DNA of 64,000 nt. Origin: Linnemannia elongata (lineage: Eukaryota > Mortierellomycota > Mortierellomycetes > Mortierellales > Mortierellaceae). A model generated the notes under the pieces. The model saw nothing but the letters and a program-made list of their open reading frames with translations, was not told the DNA's origin and made no database searches. Positions 54,356 through 64,000 of the stretch are shown here, piece after piece. Every line of letters begins with the position of its first letter. Position 1 is the stretch's first letter. Position numbers and translations under genes: made by a program. Where the stretch lies: contig JAXBDG010000005.1 of NCBI GenBank assembly GCA_036320915.1, positions 2,796,001 to 2,860,000 of the forward strand, read 5' to 3'.

Positions 54356-54642
54356 CGGCTACCTTTGAGAATTAATCGATGTATTTTTTTTTCTTTCATA
54401 GAAGTCGCCTGACGATCCGGTCCATTAAGCCCACGCTTCTCAAATTTTGGGCATTCTGCGAGGAGACACTATTAGAAACTAATCCCGCCAGCAAATAAAT
54501 CATAGAGAAGAACAACGCTGTTCTGCTATTGCTTGTATAACCAAGACCTATGACATTGCAATAGATTGAGGCCATGCCTCCCTTTCATAAGCACACACTT
54601 TGAGCAGACGTATGAGCAAACCAAAAGGTGTATTCATGGAAT

Positions 54643-56604
54643 CTACGGGGTACGCCTATCCTGTGGTGCAGGAGCTATTGGAACCATGTTGTGATGATTT
54701 CCACTCTTGCCATCATTAATATTCTCCAGACTCCCGGAAGTGGTCATGACAACCTGCGGCAATCCTGGCCCCGCCGTAGACACAAAACCTCCCTCCAAAG
54801 AGGCCGTTGATTCAGAGTCCGAAACAAACTTGGCGCTCCTATGGCTTGACTGGCTAGAAGACGAAGCAGCAGATTCGGAAGCAGCATTGCCTTGGTTGGC
54901 CGCCGCTGCCTGGGCGGTCAAGATTGCGTTTGCGGCCAGGGCCATCATTGGACTCGCCCCCACCGCTGCCAAAGCCGCTGCTATCGTCATCGCCGCTGCG
55001 CTTCCGTTTGCAAACGGTCCGTTTACAAACAAGGGGTGGTTGGCCAGTCCGGACTGGTGGGCTCGAAGTGCAGCAATGAGGTTTGGATGAGTGTGTTCAA
55101 TATGGTACTTGAGCCCGTTCAGGTTCTTGTACCGCTTGCCGCATTCCAGGAACGTGCACACATAGGGTTTTGACTCTGGATTGTCGCCTTCCCCAAGGCC
55201 GTTGGAACAATGGCCATGCAGGTTGTGGTACTTGAGTCCATTGGGGTTTTTGTACGCCTTGTCGCAGCCCGTTATAGAGCACCGGTAGGGCTTGTTCTCG
55301 CTGGACGCGTTTGGAGGTACCTTGGTCATATCCTCGATAATGCTGTACACCTCGTCACGTTGGCGCATCAGATCGACGACGGCGGCGATGTAGGGTGATT
55401 GGCTCGACGATTTAAACAGGGAGAGCCCACTTACGGACGATTCGGACGACGTTGTGGGGACACTGCCTCCGAGGAATATGTTGGGGCGGATGCTGGAGAG
55501 AGATCCCTGTGCATTGCCGCACCCATGCGCGCCTGCTGCTCCCGCCATTATTCCTCCTGCAAAGCCGCTTAAGAGGACGTTGGTGATCTTGCTGTTGTTG
55601 CCGTTGCTGTTGCTTTTTGAGGAACCATACGCTGAGCTGTTATGTTTCTTGTCTGCAGAATGGATTAGTTCCTCAGTAATTGGGTGTAGTCGCTGCTGTT
55701 GCTGTAGGTTCTGCTGTGGATGCTGTTGTTGAAGTTGAGTTGGTTCCAGTAATTGTCGCTTTGCAGGAGGTCCGAAGGGATTCGAAGGTGTGAAACCATT
55801 GTTGCCACTGGTTGATCGTGTACGCAAAATGGTGTTCAAAAACGCAGACGAAGAACCCCCATCGCCGTGCTCAGATCCACCCTCGTCCTCGGCGTAGATG
55901 TCCGACAGCGACACCACCGCTTTTCGTTTAGAGGCCCCGCCAAGGGACGCAGAAAAGATTTCTAGCGCAAGCGTCGTCGGGTTAATATTGTCGGCATGCA
56001 GATGATGATGCGTCCGTCCACCACCTCCTTGTCTTGACGGCGATGGTGGCATAAAAAAGGATACCGGACCTGATGCATTACCATGCTTGTTTGTCGGAAT
56101 AGCTGAGCCATTGGGGTATTGCTGAAAGTGCGGTTGGTAACAGCGGTGAGTGTGGTGCTGTTCAGTGCTCCTGCTGCTCCTACTCAGGCTGCTGCCGGAT
56201 CCTGACCCAAGAGGAGATGAGGAGCTTCCCGACGACGACGACAACGACTCTGAATCACTCCAGCTATCCTCATCAAGGAATTCTGAATCTCCACCATCAC
56301 CATCATCCATGGAGAGTCTACAATCCTCATCCTCTTCAAACCGAACGTGGCACTCCTCATAATGTTGCAACAGGTCGTGCAGGTCCAAGAGCGTCAGACC
56401 ACAGCAGTAAAAATCTCGACAGAATGCGGTCTCCAGTTCTCGCGTATGGTTGGTATGATCTCCTCGACCTCCTCCTACTGCTGCTGACGCTGCTGTAGTT
56501 CCTGTTCCTGGAGCTGTGAGTGCGGCGCCGGGCACCCCTAGCATCGGAGGTGATAACTGTCGTTCAAAGTTGCTCTCGCATCTAAAGAGCAGGTTTGAAG
56601 GCAT
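54643..56604 (-). CDS. C2H2 zinc-finger transcription factor, SFP1-like
   Basis: A single exon of 653 residues. Two closely related split-type fingers lie near 438-466 (KPYRCSITGCDKAYKNPNGL, then KYHNLHGHC) and 479-510 (KPYVCTFLECGKRYKNLNGL, then KYHIEHTHP); the K-N-x-N-G-L-K-Y-H core is the hallmark of the Sfp1/JAZF1 group. A degenerate Cys/His motif near residue 62 (FCRDFYCCGLTLLDLHDLLQ, HYEECH) is the N-terminal finger of the same family. Between them lie acidic, Ser, His and Gln tracts. KRKAVVSLSDIYAEDE near 230 also looks conserved. In yeast Sfp1 activates ribosomal protein and ribosome-biogenesis genes downstream of TOR and PKA. Equivalence here is inferred from the fingers only. The Ala/Met-rich C-terminal part may be an activation or interaction region. 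Confidence 0.9.
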   Translation of the reverse strand: MPSNLLFRCESNFERQLSPPMLGVPGAALTAPGTGTTAASAAVGGGRGDHTNHTRELETAFCRDFYCCGLTLLDLHDLLQHYEECHVRFEEDEDCRLSMDDGDGGDSEFLDEDSWSDSESLSSSSGSSSSPLGSGSGSSLSRSSRSTEQHHTHRCYQPHFQQYPNGSAIPTNKHGNASGPVSFFMPPSPSRQGGGGRTHHHLHADNINPTTLALEIFSASLGGASKRKAVVSLSDIYAEDEGGSEHGDGGSSSAFLNTILRTRSTSGNNGFTPSNPFGPPAKRQLLEPTQLQQQHPQQNLQQQQRLHPITEELIHSADKKHNSSAYGSSKSNSNGNNSKITNVLLSGFAGGIMAGAAGAHGCGNAQGSLSSIRPNIFLGGSVPTTSSESSVSGLSLFKSSSQSPYIAAVVDLMRQRDEVYSIIEDMTKVPPNASSENKPYRCSITGCDKAYKNPNGLKYHNLHGHCSNGLGEGDNPESKPYVCTFLECGKRYKNLNGLKYHIEHTHPNLIAALRAHQSGLANHPLFVNGPFANGSAAAMTIAAALAAVGASPMMALAANAILTAQAAAANQGNAASESAASSSSQSSHRSAKFVSDSESTASLEGGFVSTAGPGLPQVVMTTSGSLENINDGKSGNHHNMVPIAPAPQDRRTP

Positions 56605-56824
56605 GATAAAATAAAATGCTTCTGCTTAGTCAATCGGAGAACAAACTAGAAGCACAGCGATGCTACATGATATGGATCTTGACCCGACATCTGCTGATAC
56701 TAATTGACAACGAATGTGTCCTGAACATAATACGCCTTTTGCGCATGTTTAATAACGTCTTATCCGTCCACAGCATAACTTTTTTTTTTCCTCTCTCTCT
56801 CGCTCTCTCTCTCTTTCTTGGTGA

Positions 56825-57129
56825 CTACCCGTTCTTGGATACACAATCCTCGAAGCAGTAGCCTTTGTTGTCTTCCAATTGGACAATTAGCACTTGTCTC
56901 ACTTGATTGCTGCTCATAAGCCGCCAAAGTCTCCTTCTGCAATAAACATCAGCGTGAATCTAGATGCAGAATAAGGCAAGCAAAGAGATCTCCTACAGAA
57001 GAAAGAAGGGAAACATGGTACATACTCGTATGCAGAGGCGAGGTAAGAGAACTGTTGAAGGAGCGGGGTGGAATGACTAGACTGAAGTCGATGTAATGGC
57101 GGGGATTGAATCTCAAGTGGTGCAGGCAT
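56825..57129 (-). CDS. Putative small two-exon protein, 71 residues
   Basis: Exons 57129-57026 and 56936-56825 on the minus strand: ATG, MPAPLEIQSPPLHRLQSSHS, donor GA|GTATGT, acceptor TTGCAG, then RRLWRLMSSNQVRQVLIVQL and the ending GYCFEDCVSKNG. The splice phase (2) selects this frame, because reading the second exon in another frame gives only low-complexity sequence. It lacks a recognisable domain, signal peptide or membrane segment. It sits 220 bp upstream of the Sfp1-like gene on the same strand, so it could also be a spliced upstream reading frame in that gene's leader. Confidence 0.42.
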
Positions 57130-57904
57130 AGCGAGGGAGGTTGTGGCAGGTGGGAAGGGTAAAGGACGCTTTGGGTGAGGGGTTTTTAAGTGCACTGTCA
57201 ATGGTAATTGGGGATGGTTGAGTAGTGGGAAGATAGAGTGCAGTTGTGGCTGAGAGTGAGGGAGCGAGTAAAAGAGAGTTAGAGAGTACAAGACGAAGAA
57301 AGAGGCCGTGCTTTTCAAAAATGCCTCATTATTCATCTGACCGCTAGGAAAGCGCAAGACAGCCAGGAGGGTTGTGTTGCCCAAGAGGTAAACAACTGAC
57401 TGGCACCGTGGGTAGAGGGGAGGATGTTAGTTTCGGTGTTCTAGTTCTGGTTCTAGTTCTAGTCGTGGACAGTCATTGTTTTTGTTCGATTATGACTTTG
57501 CCTTACAACCTCAGCCAACCGTGGTTGGTGTTTCGCTCGATGCATCCATTGTTCCAGGCGTCTCGCTCTTCTTGTGCCTTCATTGAGAATGGTGCGTAAG
57601 CCCACTTTCAGAGACAATAAACCCAATGCAAGCGCCCACACCCTCCTACTCAACTTGTTTGACAAATAATGACCGCAAGCCATTCACCTTCTTTCATCTG
57701 TTATCTGTTATTGTAGAGTTGTAGAACAAAAAGCACAAAAAGACGCGAAATATGAATGAGTCGATCATGGTCTCACATTGGGTTTCATTTCACAAAAAGC
57801 GTTCTGAGCCCCACAGTGAAACAAAAGGCAGATGTTTATTGGCGTGCATGGTGTGTGTGTGTGTATGTGTGTGTGCGTGTGTGTGCGTGTATGTAGGGTA
57901 TCCA
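57130..57904. other. Intergenic region with GT microsatellite
   Basis: No gene is supported. It contains a CTAGTTCTGGTT-type repeat at about 57440-57465 and a (GT)n run next to the RhoGAP 3' end. Confidence 0.55.
57851..57894 (+). repeat. (GT)n microsatellite with GCGT/ATGT interruptions
   Basis: About 44 bp of alternating purine-pyrimidine sequence, 10 bp beyond the RhoGAP stop codon, in its 3' UTR. Such DNA can adopt Z-form. Confidence 0.85.
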
Positions 57905-60900
57905 TTAGGGAAAGTGTGTCATGTCGACTTCAGGGTTGCCTTGTTGTCGCTGCTGTACGTGCAGTTGCTGTTGTTGCTGCTGAGCCAATGATGGGTTTTG
58001 AGACGGAAGCGGCGACGAAGGCTGCGTCGAGACGGATGGCGGCGACGATGGCTCCACTGCATCTGACTCTTCCTGATCCTGCTCAAGATCGAGTTCTTGA
58101 TCTCGCTTTGTATGCTTCTGCTGCTGCTGTTGTTGCTGCTGCTGATCGCGTTGGAACTGCTCGCGCTGCTGTTGTTGAAGCTTTAATTGCTGAAGGGTTG
58201 GATGTTGAGGCTGCTGGAACTGTTGCGGCCGGAACATCTGCTGTTGCTGCTGCTGGTACATATGCTGGCCGTTGTTGTACTGCTGTTGCTGTTGCTGTTG
58301 TTGTTGCTGATGATAGTGCTGTGGCTGTTGGCCTTGGGTCACAGTGGGTATAGCGTCGCCTGAACTCGATCGGGGTGGGAGGACAGGCGCGTTGGGGTGG
58401 CCGACATGGTTAGGCACTCGTCTAGGAGGAGGGGTCATATGACTGACACTGCCATGAGATCCCTGGCGCTGTCCAGTGAACCCAGGTGGAAATCCGTCCG
58501 AAGGCGTCAAGCTTGATCCGTTGGCCGAGCCTTGGCCGTGAGCATGACTACCGGACGAAGTCCTCTCGACGCGAACAAATAGCTCAGAAGTGTTCACAAT
58601 CAAGAACTCGATCGTCAAGTTCTTGGAAGTCATGTCCAAAATTTCCCGACTTGGGTCTGGATTCCGCATGAGGGTAGGACCAAAGACGACTGAGAGGTTC
58701 TTGGATGTCATCAAATTGATACTCTCTTGGTCGGTGACTCGGTTTAGATGCTCCATGAGGACCTTCAGCGTCTGGTAGTGAGCGAATGGCATCCTATCCA
58801 TGAGTTCCTTGAAGATGTCATACTTGTCATCTGTATGGGGCAGGCCGGTGGCCTCCATGAATTCGCTATAAAGGTCATAAGGAATCAGGGGTTCTGGTAA
58901 CGTTCGTAGATACTGCTTCAAGACGGATGTAATTGAGCAGATATCCTGGTAGACCGCAGTATCCATGAGATTAGGGTACAGGCCAGAGTCAAAAGCCTGC
59001 ACCAACTGTCTGGCTTCGACGGCCATTCCTGAACGACGGTAAATACCCTCCACCTCCAAACCTCGCTCATCCACGGCCTCGATACACTTCTCAACGACCA
59101 TAGGAACCGCTCGTTGCTCGATCTCCAGCTGATCCAGGAGACTGTTGCCGAACATGACCTGCTTGGGGGATGGTGGGGGGAGGCCATGGCTGCTTTCACC
59201 GCTCGGGGTGAGGTTACGGATGCTGGAGGAGTCAGAGTCCTTGAACCGTCCAGAACATCCTGGTACAATCTCATGAGTGCAACGTCCGTGAATTTGGAAT
59301 CCGCAGCCTGATTTGACAAGGCAAAGCAATGTTAATAACACATATCAAAGAGCGTCATGTTCAAATGGAGGTTGACGTATAGAAGAGCGGACATCTTACC
59401 ACGACACTTGTATTCGCGACCCCACATCTTGTCATCACAGCAGTCGCACCGGGTAGGCTTGATGTAGTTGTGCTGGATGAAAAAGTGCTGCTCTGTATAC
59501 TGCCCATTCAGCGATCGGCTATCGCTTCCCCCTGAGAAGGACCTGGTCGGTGGAAGAATCTGTCCGTTCGAGCTCCCGTTGTCGCTCAGCATGGTCGGTG
59601 CACCCCTGCCATTGGCCGCAGAGGCATCCTGGACAGTAGGTCCTTCGACAAGCAACTTTCCAAACATCGCCCCGACGTTCTTGACAGTGTTGACACTAGT
59701 GTTCATCGTGTTGATGGTGCCCTTCTTCCAGTTGAACTTCTTGGGCGCCACAATCTCCTCTCCAAAGATGTCTTCCTGTCTGTCCTCCTTCTTGCTCTTT
59801 GAACCTTGCTGAGACCTGGATGACGCTCCGTCAGAGTTGGTCGAAACGAACGAGAGGGTCGACTCATTGCTTCCAGCGACGAGGTTTTGTGCCTTAAGCT
59901 CCTGCTGGTTGCCTCCACTCATTTGTCTCTGCCGCCTCATCTTTCCTGTGAAGGACGTCAAATTGAAGGATGAAGAAGGAGCAGCCGGGGCAGCCTTTGC
60001 ATCCTTGCGTCCCTGCAACTCTCTCATCATGTCGTTGTTAATGGTTGAGAGCTCCGCATTCCGAACGCTTAGAATCTGCATCTCATCGAGGACCCGATCA
60101 CGCGTCTCGACAAAGGCCTGAATCTCTTGCTGAAGCAGTTCCTTTTGGTCCTGAAGCGCCTTCACCTCGACCTGGTATGATTGTTTCATCAGGTCATGGC
60201 TCGTGCTCAACCTGAAATTGTGAGTCACAGGCCGAGGCTTCAAGCTGTCCGATGTATTGGCCGCCAACGCTTCCTCCTTTGCACTAATTAGTGTTAATAG
60301 TGGTGTTTTTGAGTTATTAACGTCGGTTTCAATACAGCAACAACTTTAAAACGAAAATAACTGCAAAAGAGTGCAGACTTACGCAAGTTCTTCGTTCATG
60401 GCTTCCAAATCCATGCCAAGAAGGTCCTTTTCAATGTACATGTCGCGAATCGATTTCTCGAGTTCGGCGTGCTTCTGAGTGAGCTTGTCGACCTTCTCCT
60501 TCAAGAGACCAAAGTGAAGCTGGGGTGTACCATAGAGGAGTGGACTGGTTGGGTTGTGCTTGGCAACCTCCAAGCGCAATTCCCGCACCAAAGTAAGTGC
60601 CTCGCTATGGCTTATTGCATCGTCCTACGATTGGCAAACAAATCGTGGTAAATTTACGCGCGTCAATAAGATGCTTTTACAACGTAAGCGATTGAGGCAT
60701 TCAACAACCAGAACAGGCCGGCTTTTTTTCTACCTCTGCAGGGTCGTCAGGGAGCGACAAAAATGGGGTGTCGACTGGCTTGTGCTCTGGAATATCTGAC
60801 AGTGTCTTGGCTTCGTCCTCTACACCCGATTTGTCACTGCTGGTAGGAGAGGACATGCTTAGCCGGGCGCTAGCACGACTGATGCTAAGTCGGTAGGAGC

Positions 60901-62015
60901 TGCGATCCGAGCCCTTGACAATCTCTACCTCCTTCACCGAAGGAGCCGGAGAGCTGATCGCCGAAGACCCCTGACTTGTATCCTTGGTCCCAGGAGTGCT
61001 GAGCATATCCCCGAGATCAAAGCCACCAGAGCTAATGGCAATGTCGTCGAGTCCGAATGTGAGAGGCGGAAGCAATGGTGGTCCAACATCGAGAGAAGGC
61101 AGACTAGATCCGTTGGTTTTTAGACGACTATCGGATCGGATGGAAGGTGCCAGGCCGGGTCCACCGAGACCATAGCTTTCATTGGAGAGCGGTTCGTGCA
61201 TCGGCAGTTTTGGCTGAGGATATCTTGGTGAATCATTGTTGGTGTGGGCGATTCCATTGGATGCCAAAGCAGGCTGCTGGTGTTTCTCATACGACTGGTT
61301 CCTGTAGGTTGATGCTGCGGTTGGTTTCTGAAAGGCAGCAGTGGCAACATGCGAAATGAATGGGATGGGTGAGACCCGTTAATATCTATGCTGCCATGGC
61401 ATGAACCGAAACGTTCTGTTCCTCATCTCTCATCTTATCATCTTAGTTTCATGCGCACAGCGTGCAAACATATAATTATTTTTTTTGATTTCATCCATCC
61501 ACCCAGAGACCGCATGACAATGAGAGAGAGAGAGAGAGAGAGAGAGAGCGTGGCATGTGTTTAAAATATCAAACATGGCACACGTGTGTCTTTAGGAGAG
61601 CAAGTCTGAACATTGTACCATCCTTTTCCAGCTGGATGTTGTCACGGTTATTGTTGTTGTTCTTACCTCTGCTTCGGGAATGGTTGGTAGCAGTTTCTCC
61701 ATCATCTTCTCGGCCCGCTCCATGCGTTCACGCTCCTCTCGTAGCCTCTTGGCCTCCTTTCGCTCCTGGTGGCATTTCATACAGTAGATGCCCTGAGATG
61801 TCTTTGCAAATACCAGATCGTCAATCTTGGAATCGCACTGTGTGCATCGGAAACAATCTGCATGATATGCCTCGTCACCTGTTGTTACACAATAATGTGC
61901 AAGGAAAATAAATGTTAAAGTTGGTGAGTTAGCAGTCGGCCTTATGAGCAAACGTTGAGAGAAAGGTTCCTGTCGTGTTTGGATGCAAATACCGGTATTA
62001 TTATTATTATTTGAC

Positions 62016-62047
<32 letters not shown>

Positions 62048-62578
62048 TGAGTGGGTTAAAGTTGCGCGAGAAAGATAAGTTTACCAGTCATGATCGCCTC
62101 GTCCAGGATGGGTCTCCGACAAGAGCTGCAGCTGTAGGAGCATTGCTCACAGATTGGGCTTCCATCCGAGAGCAAAAGCAGGTTGCTGTCGCATTCCACT
62201 CGGCCCTTGCACTTTGCGCACCGGAAGCTACAAGTTTGGTTTAAGGTAGCCGGGTCAAGATGGTCAGAGAAGGGACAAGCATGGTTAGCATTCGACGGCA
62301 TCCATGGGTACAACTCTTATGCAATCAATCGACTATGCGTATGCTCCTGCCTGTGCTTATGTTACAAATGTATCTCTTTTCTTTTTTGAGTTCATTCGTT
62401 GTCATTACGCCATGATCCTCCTTTCTTCTCTCTTCCCTTTTCCTCGGTCTCTTAAGTTTAGCCATTTGCTGTTGTATACTTGCCATTGGACATGCCACAA
62501 GCCCTCACCAAAGGCAACAACGCTGCCTTCTTCAATAGAGCGGTGACAGCCGATACAGACGGGGTCCTGTTCATCCAT
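57905..62578 (-). CDS. LIM-LIM-C1-RhoGAP protein (Rga-type Rho/Cdc42 GTPase-activating protein)
   Basis: Seven minus-strand exons: 62578-62484, 62227-62085, 61878-61667, 61327-60734, 60624-60383, 60283-59400, 59307-57905; total 1190 residues. Intron 1 is GC-AG (ATG|GCAAGT). LIM1 starts at residue 8 (CIGCHRSIEEG; HVQCFRCAKC). LIM2 begins near 66 (CSSCRRPILDEA; HADCFRCTQC; YCMKCHQERK). Coiled coil lies at about 365-500 (LKEKVDKLTQKHAELEKSIR; ALQDQKELLQQEIQAF). A C1 domain is near 695-742 (HNYIKPTRCDCCDDKMWG; GCGFQIHGRCTHEIVPGC). RhoGAP covers about 774-960, with the arginine finger in VEGIYRRSG and LKQYLRTLPEPLIPYDLY. The tail is Gln-rich. The family turns off Cdc42/Rho1 at sites of polarised growth; the C1 domain implies diacylglycerol or membrane targeting. 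Confidence 0.95.
61522..61548 (+). repeat. (GA)n microsatellite in RhoGAP intron 3
   Basis: Thirteen GA units within the intron 61328-61666. Confidence 0.85.
62016..62044 (+). repeat. A29 homopolymer in RhoGAP intron 2
   Basis: Twenty-nine A follow a TTA microsatellite (about 61997-62011), inside the intron 61879-62084. On the transcribed sense it is a long U-run near the donor side. Confidence 0.85.
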
Positions 62579-64000
62579 GGCGGGAACTTTTTATAATAAG
62601 CGAGTGACGAGTGACGAGTGGCGAGTAGCGACAAGTGGAGAGATGACGATGAAAGAAAGGGAGAGATGAATGGAAGCAAATAAGGAAAGAAGGAAGGAGG
62701 GAAAGTAGAGAGGAAGGAATGGATGGCGAGGATGAGTGATGACGAGTGAAGTTGAAGGAAAGTGTAGCCCTGAAAGTTGATGGTTGTTGTGTTCGAGTCT
62801 GATGTGAACGCAAGTCGAGGCGTCGGAAGGATGGAAGGGAAAGAGACCCGGGTTCGTCAACGTTTCGTGGAGTTTATTAGTAGTAGTGTGGTGTGGAGGG
62901 GGGCGTGAAGAGGATGAAGTGGAAGGAGGGGGTAGGGGATGTCGGGGAGGATGACTGATGAGGAGAAGAAGAAGGAGGGAAGGGAAGGGAAGGGAAGGGG
63001 AGGGAGGGATGGGGGGATGATGGACGAAATGGGGGATGGAGAAGAATAAGAAGGGAGAAGGAGGAAAAGAACAAGAATAAGAAAAGGAGGGAAAGAAAAG
63101 GAGGGAAAGAAAAGGGGGCGGGATGGCGACGGAGGGAGATATGACAAGAGTGACTGAACACAACACCAAGGGGATTGTATAGTATGGGTCAAAGGGGGGG
63201 CGTCGAGGAAAGACAGCAAGAAAGTGGGAAAGGGTCAAGGAATAAAAGGAATAAAAGGAAGAAAAGGAAGAAAAGGAAGAAAAACGTTGGTGGATGTGCA
63301 TAGACAATTGCAACTGACAGGGTGCTTGCACATATCATAAAACATGAAGCATACGAAGGCATTAGAAGGAGAACAAGGAGAAGAAGAAGAAGGAGCAGCT
63401 TGTTTCTTTGCTTCTTGTCGCATAGAGAGACTCATTCCTCTCTCTCTCTTCTTCGTCGTCTTTTTACATTTTGCTTTTTCTTTTCTTTTTCTTTTTCTTT
63501 TTTCACCTACACTCTTTCCTTTACTTCAACGAGCACAGATGAATGTCCTCTATTCCCTCTTGGACGTGGGATACATAAATATGTACACAATGAACAAATA
63601 CTACAATATAAAGAGGGCTCTTGTGGTTGTTGTTCTTACCCCTCGAGTGTGTCAATCTGTTTTGAGAAGAGAAGCTGTTATTTTTTAGTCTGAAAGTAGT
63701 ACCGTTATTACGCCCAAAGAATTAGCACTAGTGCAGCCAACCTGTTGTTGTTGTTGTTTTCTCTTCCCCTCGGAGATAGAGGGTGTTCCTCTTTGTCGAC
63801 ACTGTCCCCACTATCCTCTCTTTACTCTTTGTCCTACCTACTTGTACATTCCCCCACCTGCTATTTCTGACACCATACCCCGCACCATTCAAGTGCATAT
63901 GTTTCAATATGTCTGTCTTTGTCAGCCTTCGCTTATTCTCTTGGTCAGCATGCTCCACTCCTCAGCTATAGAAAGATAGGACAGCCCTTGTTCTATTTGC
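62579..64000. other. RhoGAP promoter region; long polypurine block; no gene supported
   Basis: From about 62590 to 63300 the plus strand is mainly purine (GGGAAGGAGGG-type units), so the leader of the RhoGAP transcript is pyrimidine-rich. A long open frame on the minus strand there is just translation of this tract (Ser, Pro, Phe, Leu). From 63420 to 64000 the plus strand is CT-rich. It might be the promoter of a gene beyond the window, but no exon was confirmed. Confidence 0.55.

Noticed and set aside
56914..57384. 156-codon minus-strand frame beginning MGNTTLLAV
   Set aside because: Its upstream part is low-complexity Pro/Ser; only the part from ATG 57129 with a GTATGT donor was kept as a possible exon.
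62591..63331. 246-codon minus-strand frame rich in Ser, Pro, Phe and Leu
   Set aside because: Translation of a pyrimidine tract in the RhoGAP leader; no domain or exon logic.
63322..63693. Overlapping 114- and 123-codon plus-strand frames near the window end
   Set aside because: Composed of CT-tract translation; no splice-consistent model or family match.

Overview
The window reads as a 64 kb stretch of an early-diverging filamentous fungus, most likely Mucoromycota and probably Mortierellomycotina. The grounds are dense spliced genes with short GT-AG introns (about 60-180 nt), CAA/CAG-rich coding repeats, a class III (CHD6-9-like) chromatin remodeller, an LRR-type F-box protein, an Sfp1-like zinc finger and a LIM-RhoGAP. 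Lineage is inferred from gene content, not from a search. No prokaryotic features, CRISPR, tRNA or intact transposon was seen. Every multi-exon model below was built by reading splice sites and checking that exon phases join and the total length is a multiple of three.

Region 0-15.6 kb: an ABCC/MRP-type full transporter; mitochondrial ribosomal protein bL27 on the minus strand, divergent from a heat-shock transcription factor; an unrecognised acidic/basic/poly-Ala coiled-coil protein; a Tctex1 dynein light chain (minus); then about 2 kb of low-complexity DNA. Region 15.6-31.7 kb: a 2757-residue CHD6-9-type remodeller with a long poly-Gln head and an RS-rich tail, a Q-rich protein with a novel three-copy motif, and a minus-strand Zn2Cys6 factor whose reading frame stays open for about 425 codons beyond its stop. 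Region 31.7-36.9 kb: a short-chain dehydrogenase, an omega-like glutathione transferase with a TATA box, and an F-box/LRR protein.

Region 37-42.1 kb is a distinct gene-poor island: tandem repeats, a long A tract and T tract in inverted arrangement, a possible tiny spliced gene, broken minus-strand coding remnants, and a degenerate 3' fragment of 25S rRNA that lacks the sarcin/ricin loop. Region 42.1-50.2 kb returns to housekeeping genes: mitochondrial GatA amidotransferase, RRP15 (60S biogenesis), UDP-glucose 4-epimerase and fumarylacetoacetase. Region 50.6-64 kb: a small two-helix membrane protein ending 26 nt before the start codon of GPI1 (PIG-Q), an Sfp1-like factor, a putative 71-residue protein, and a LIM-LIM-C1-RhoGAP. 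The last 1.4 kb is polypurine-rich DNA without a supported gene.

The neighbours do not form a pathway cluster. Themes are nuclear regulation (HSF, CHD, Zn2Cys6, Sfp1-like), ribosome and mitochondrial translation (bL27m, RRP15, GatA) and detoxification/metabolism (ABCC, GST, SDR, FAH, GalE).
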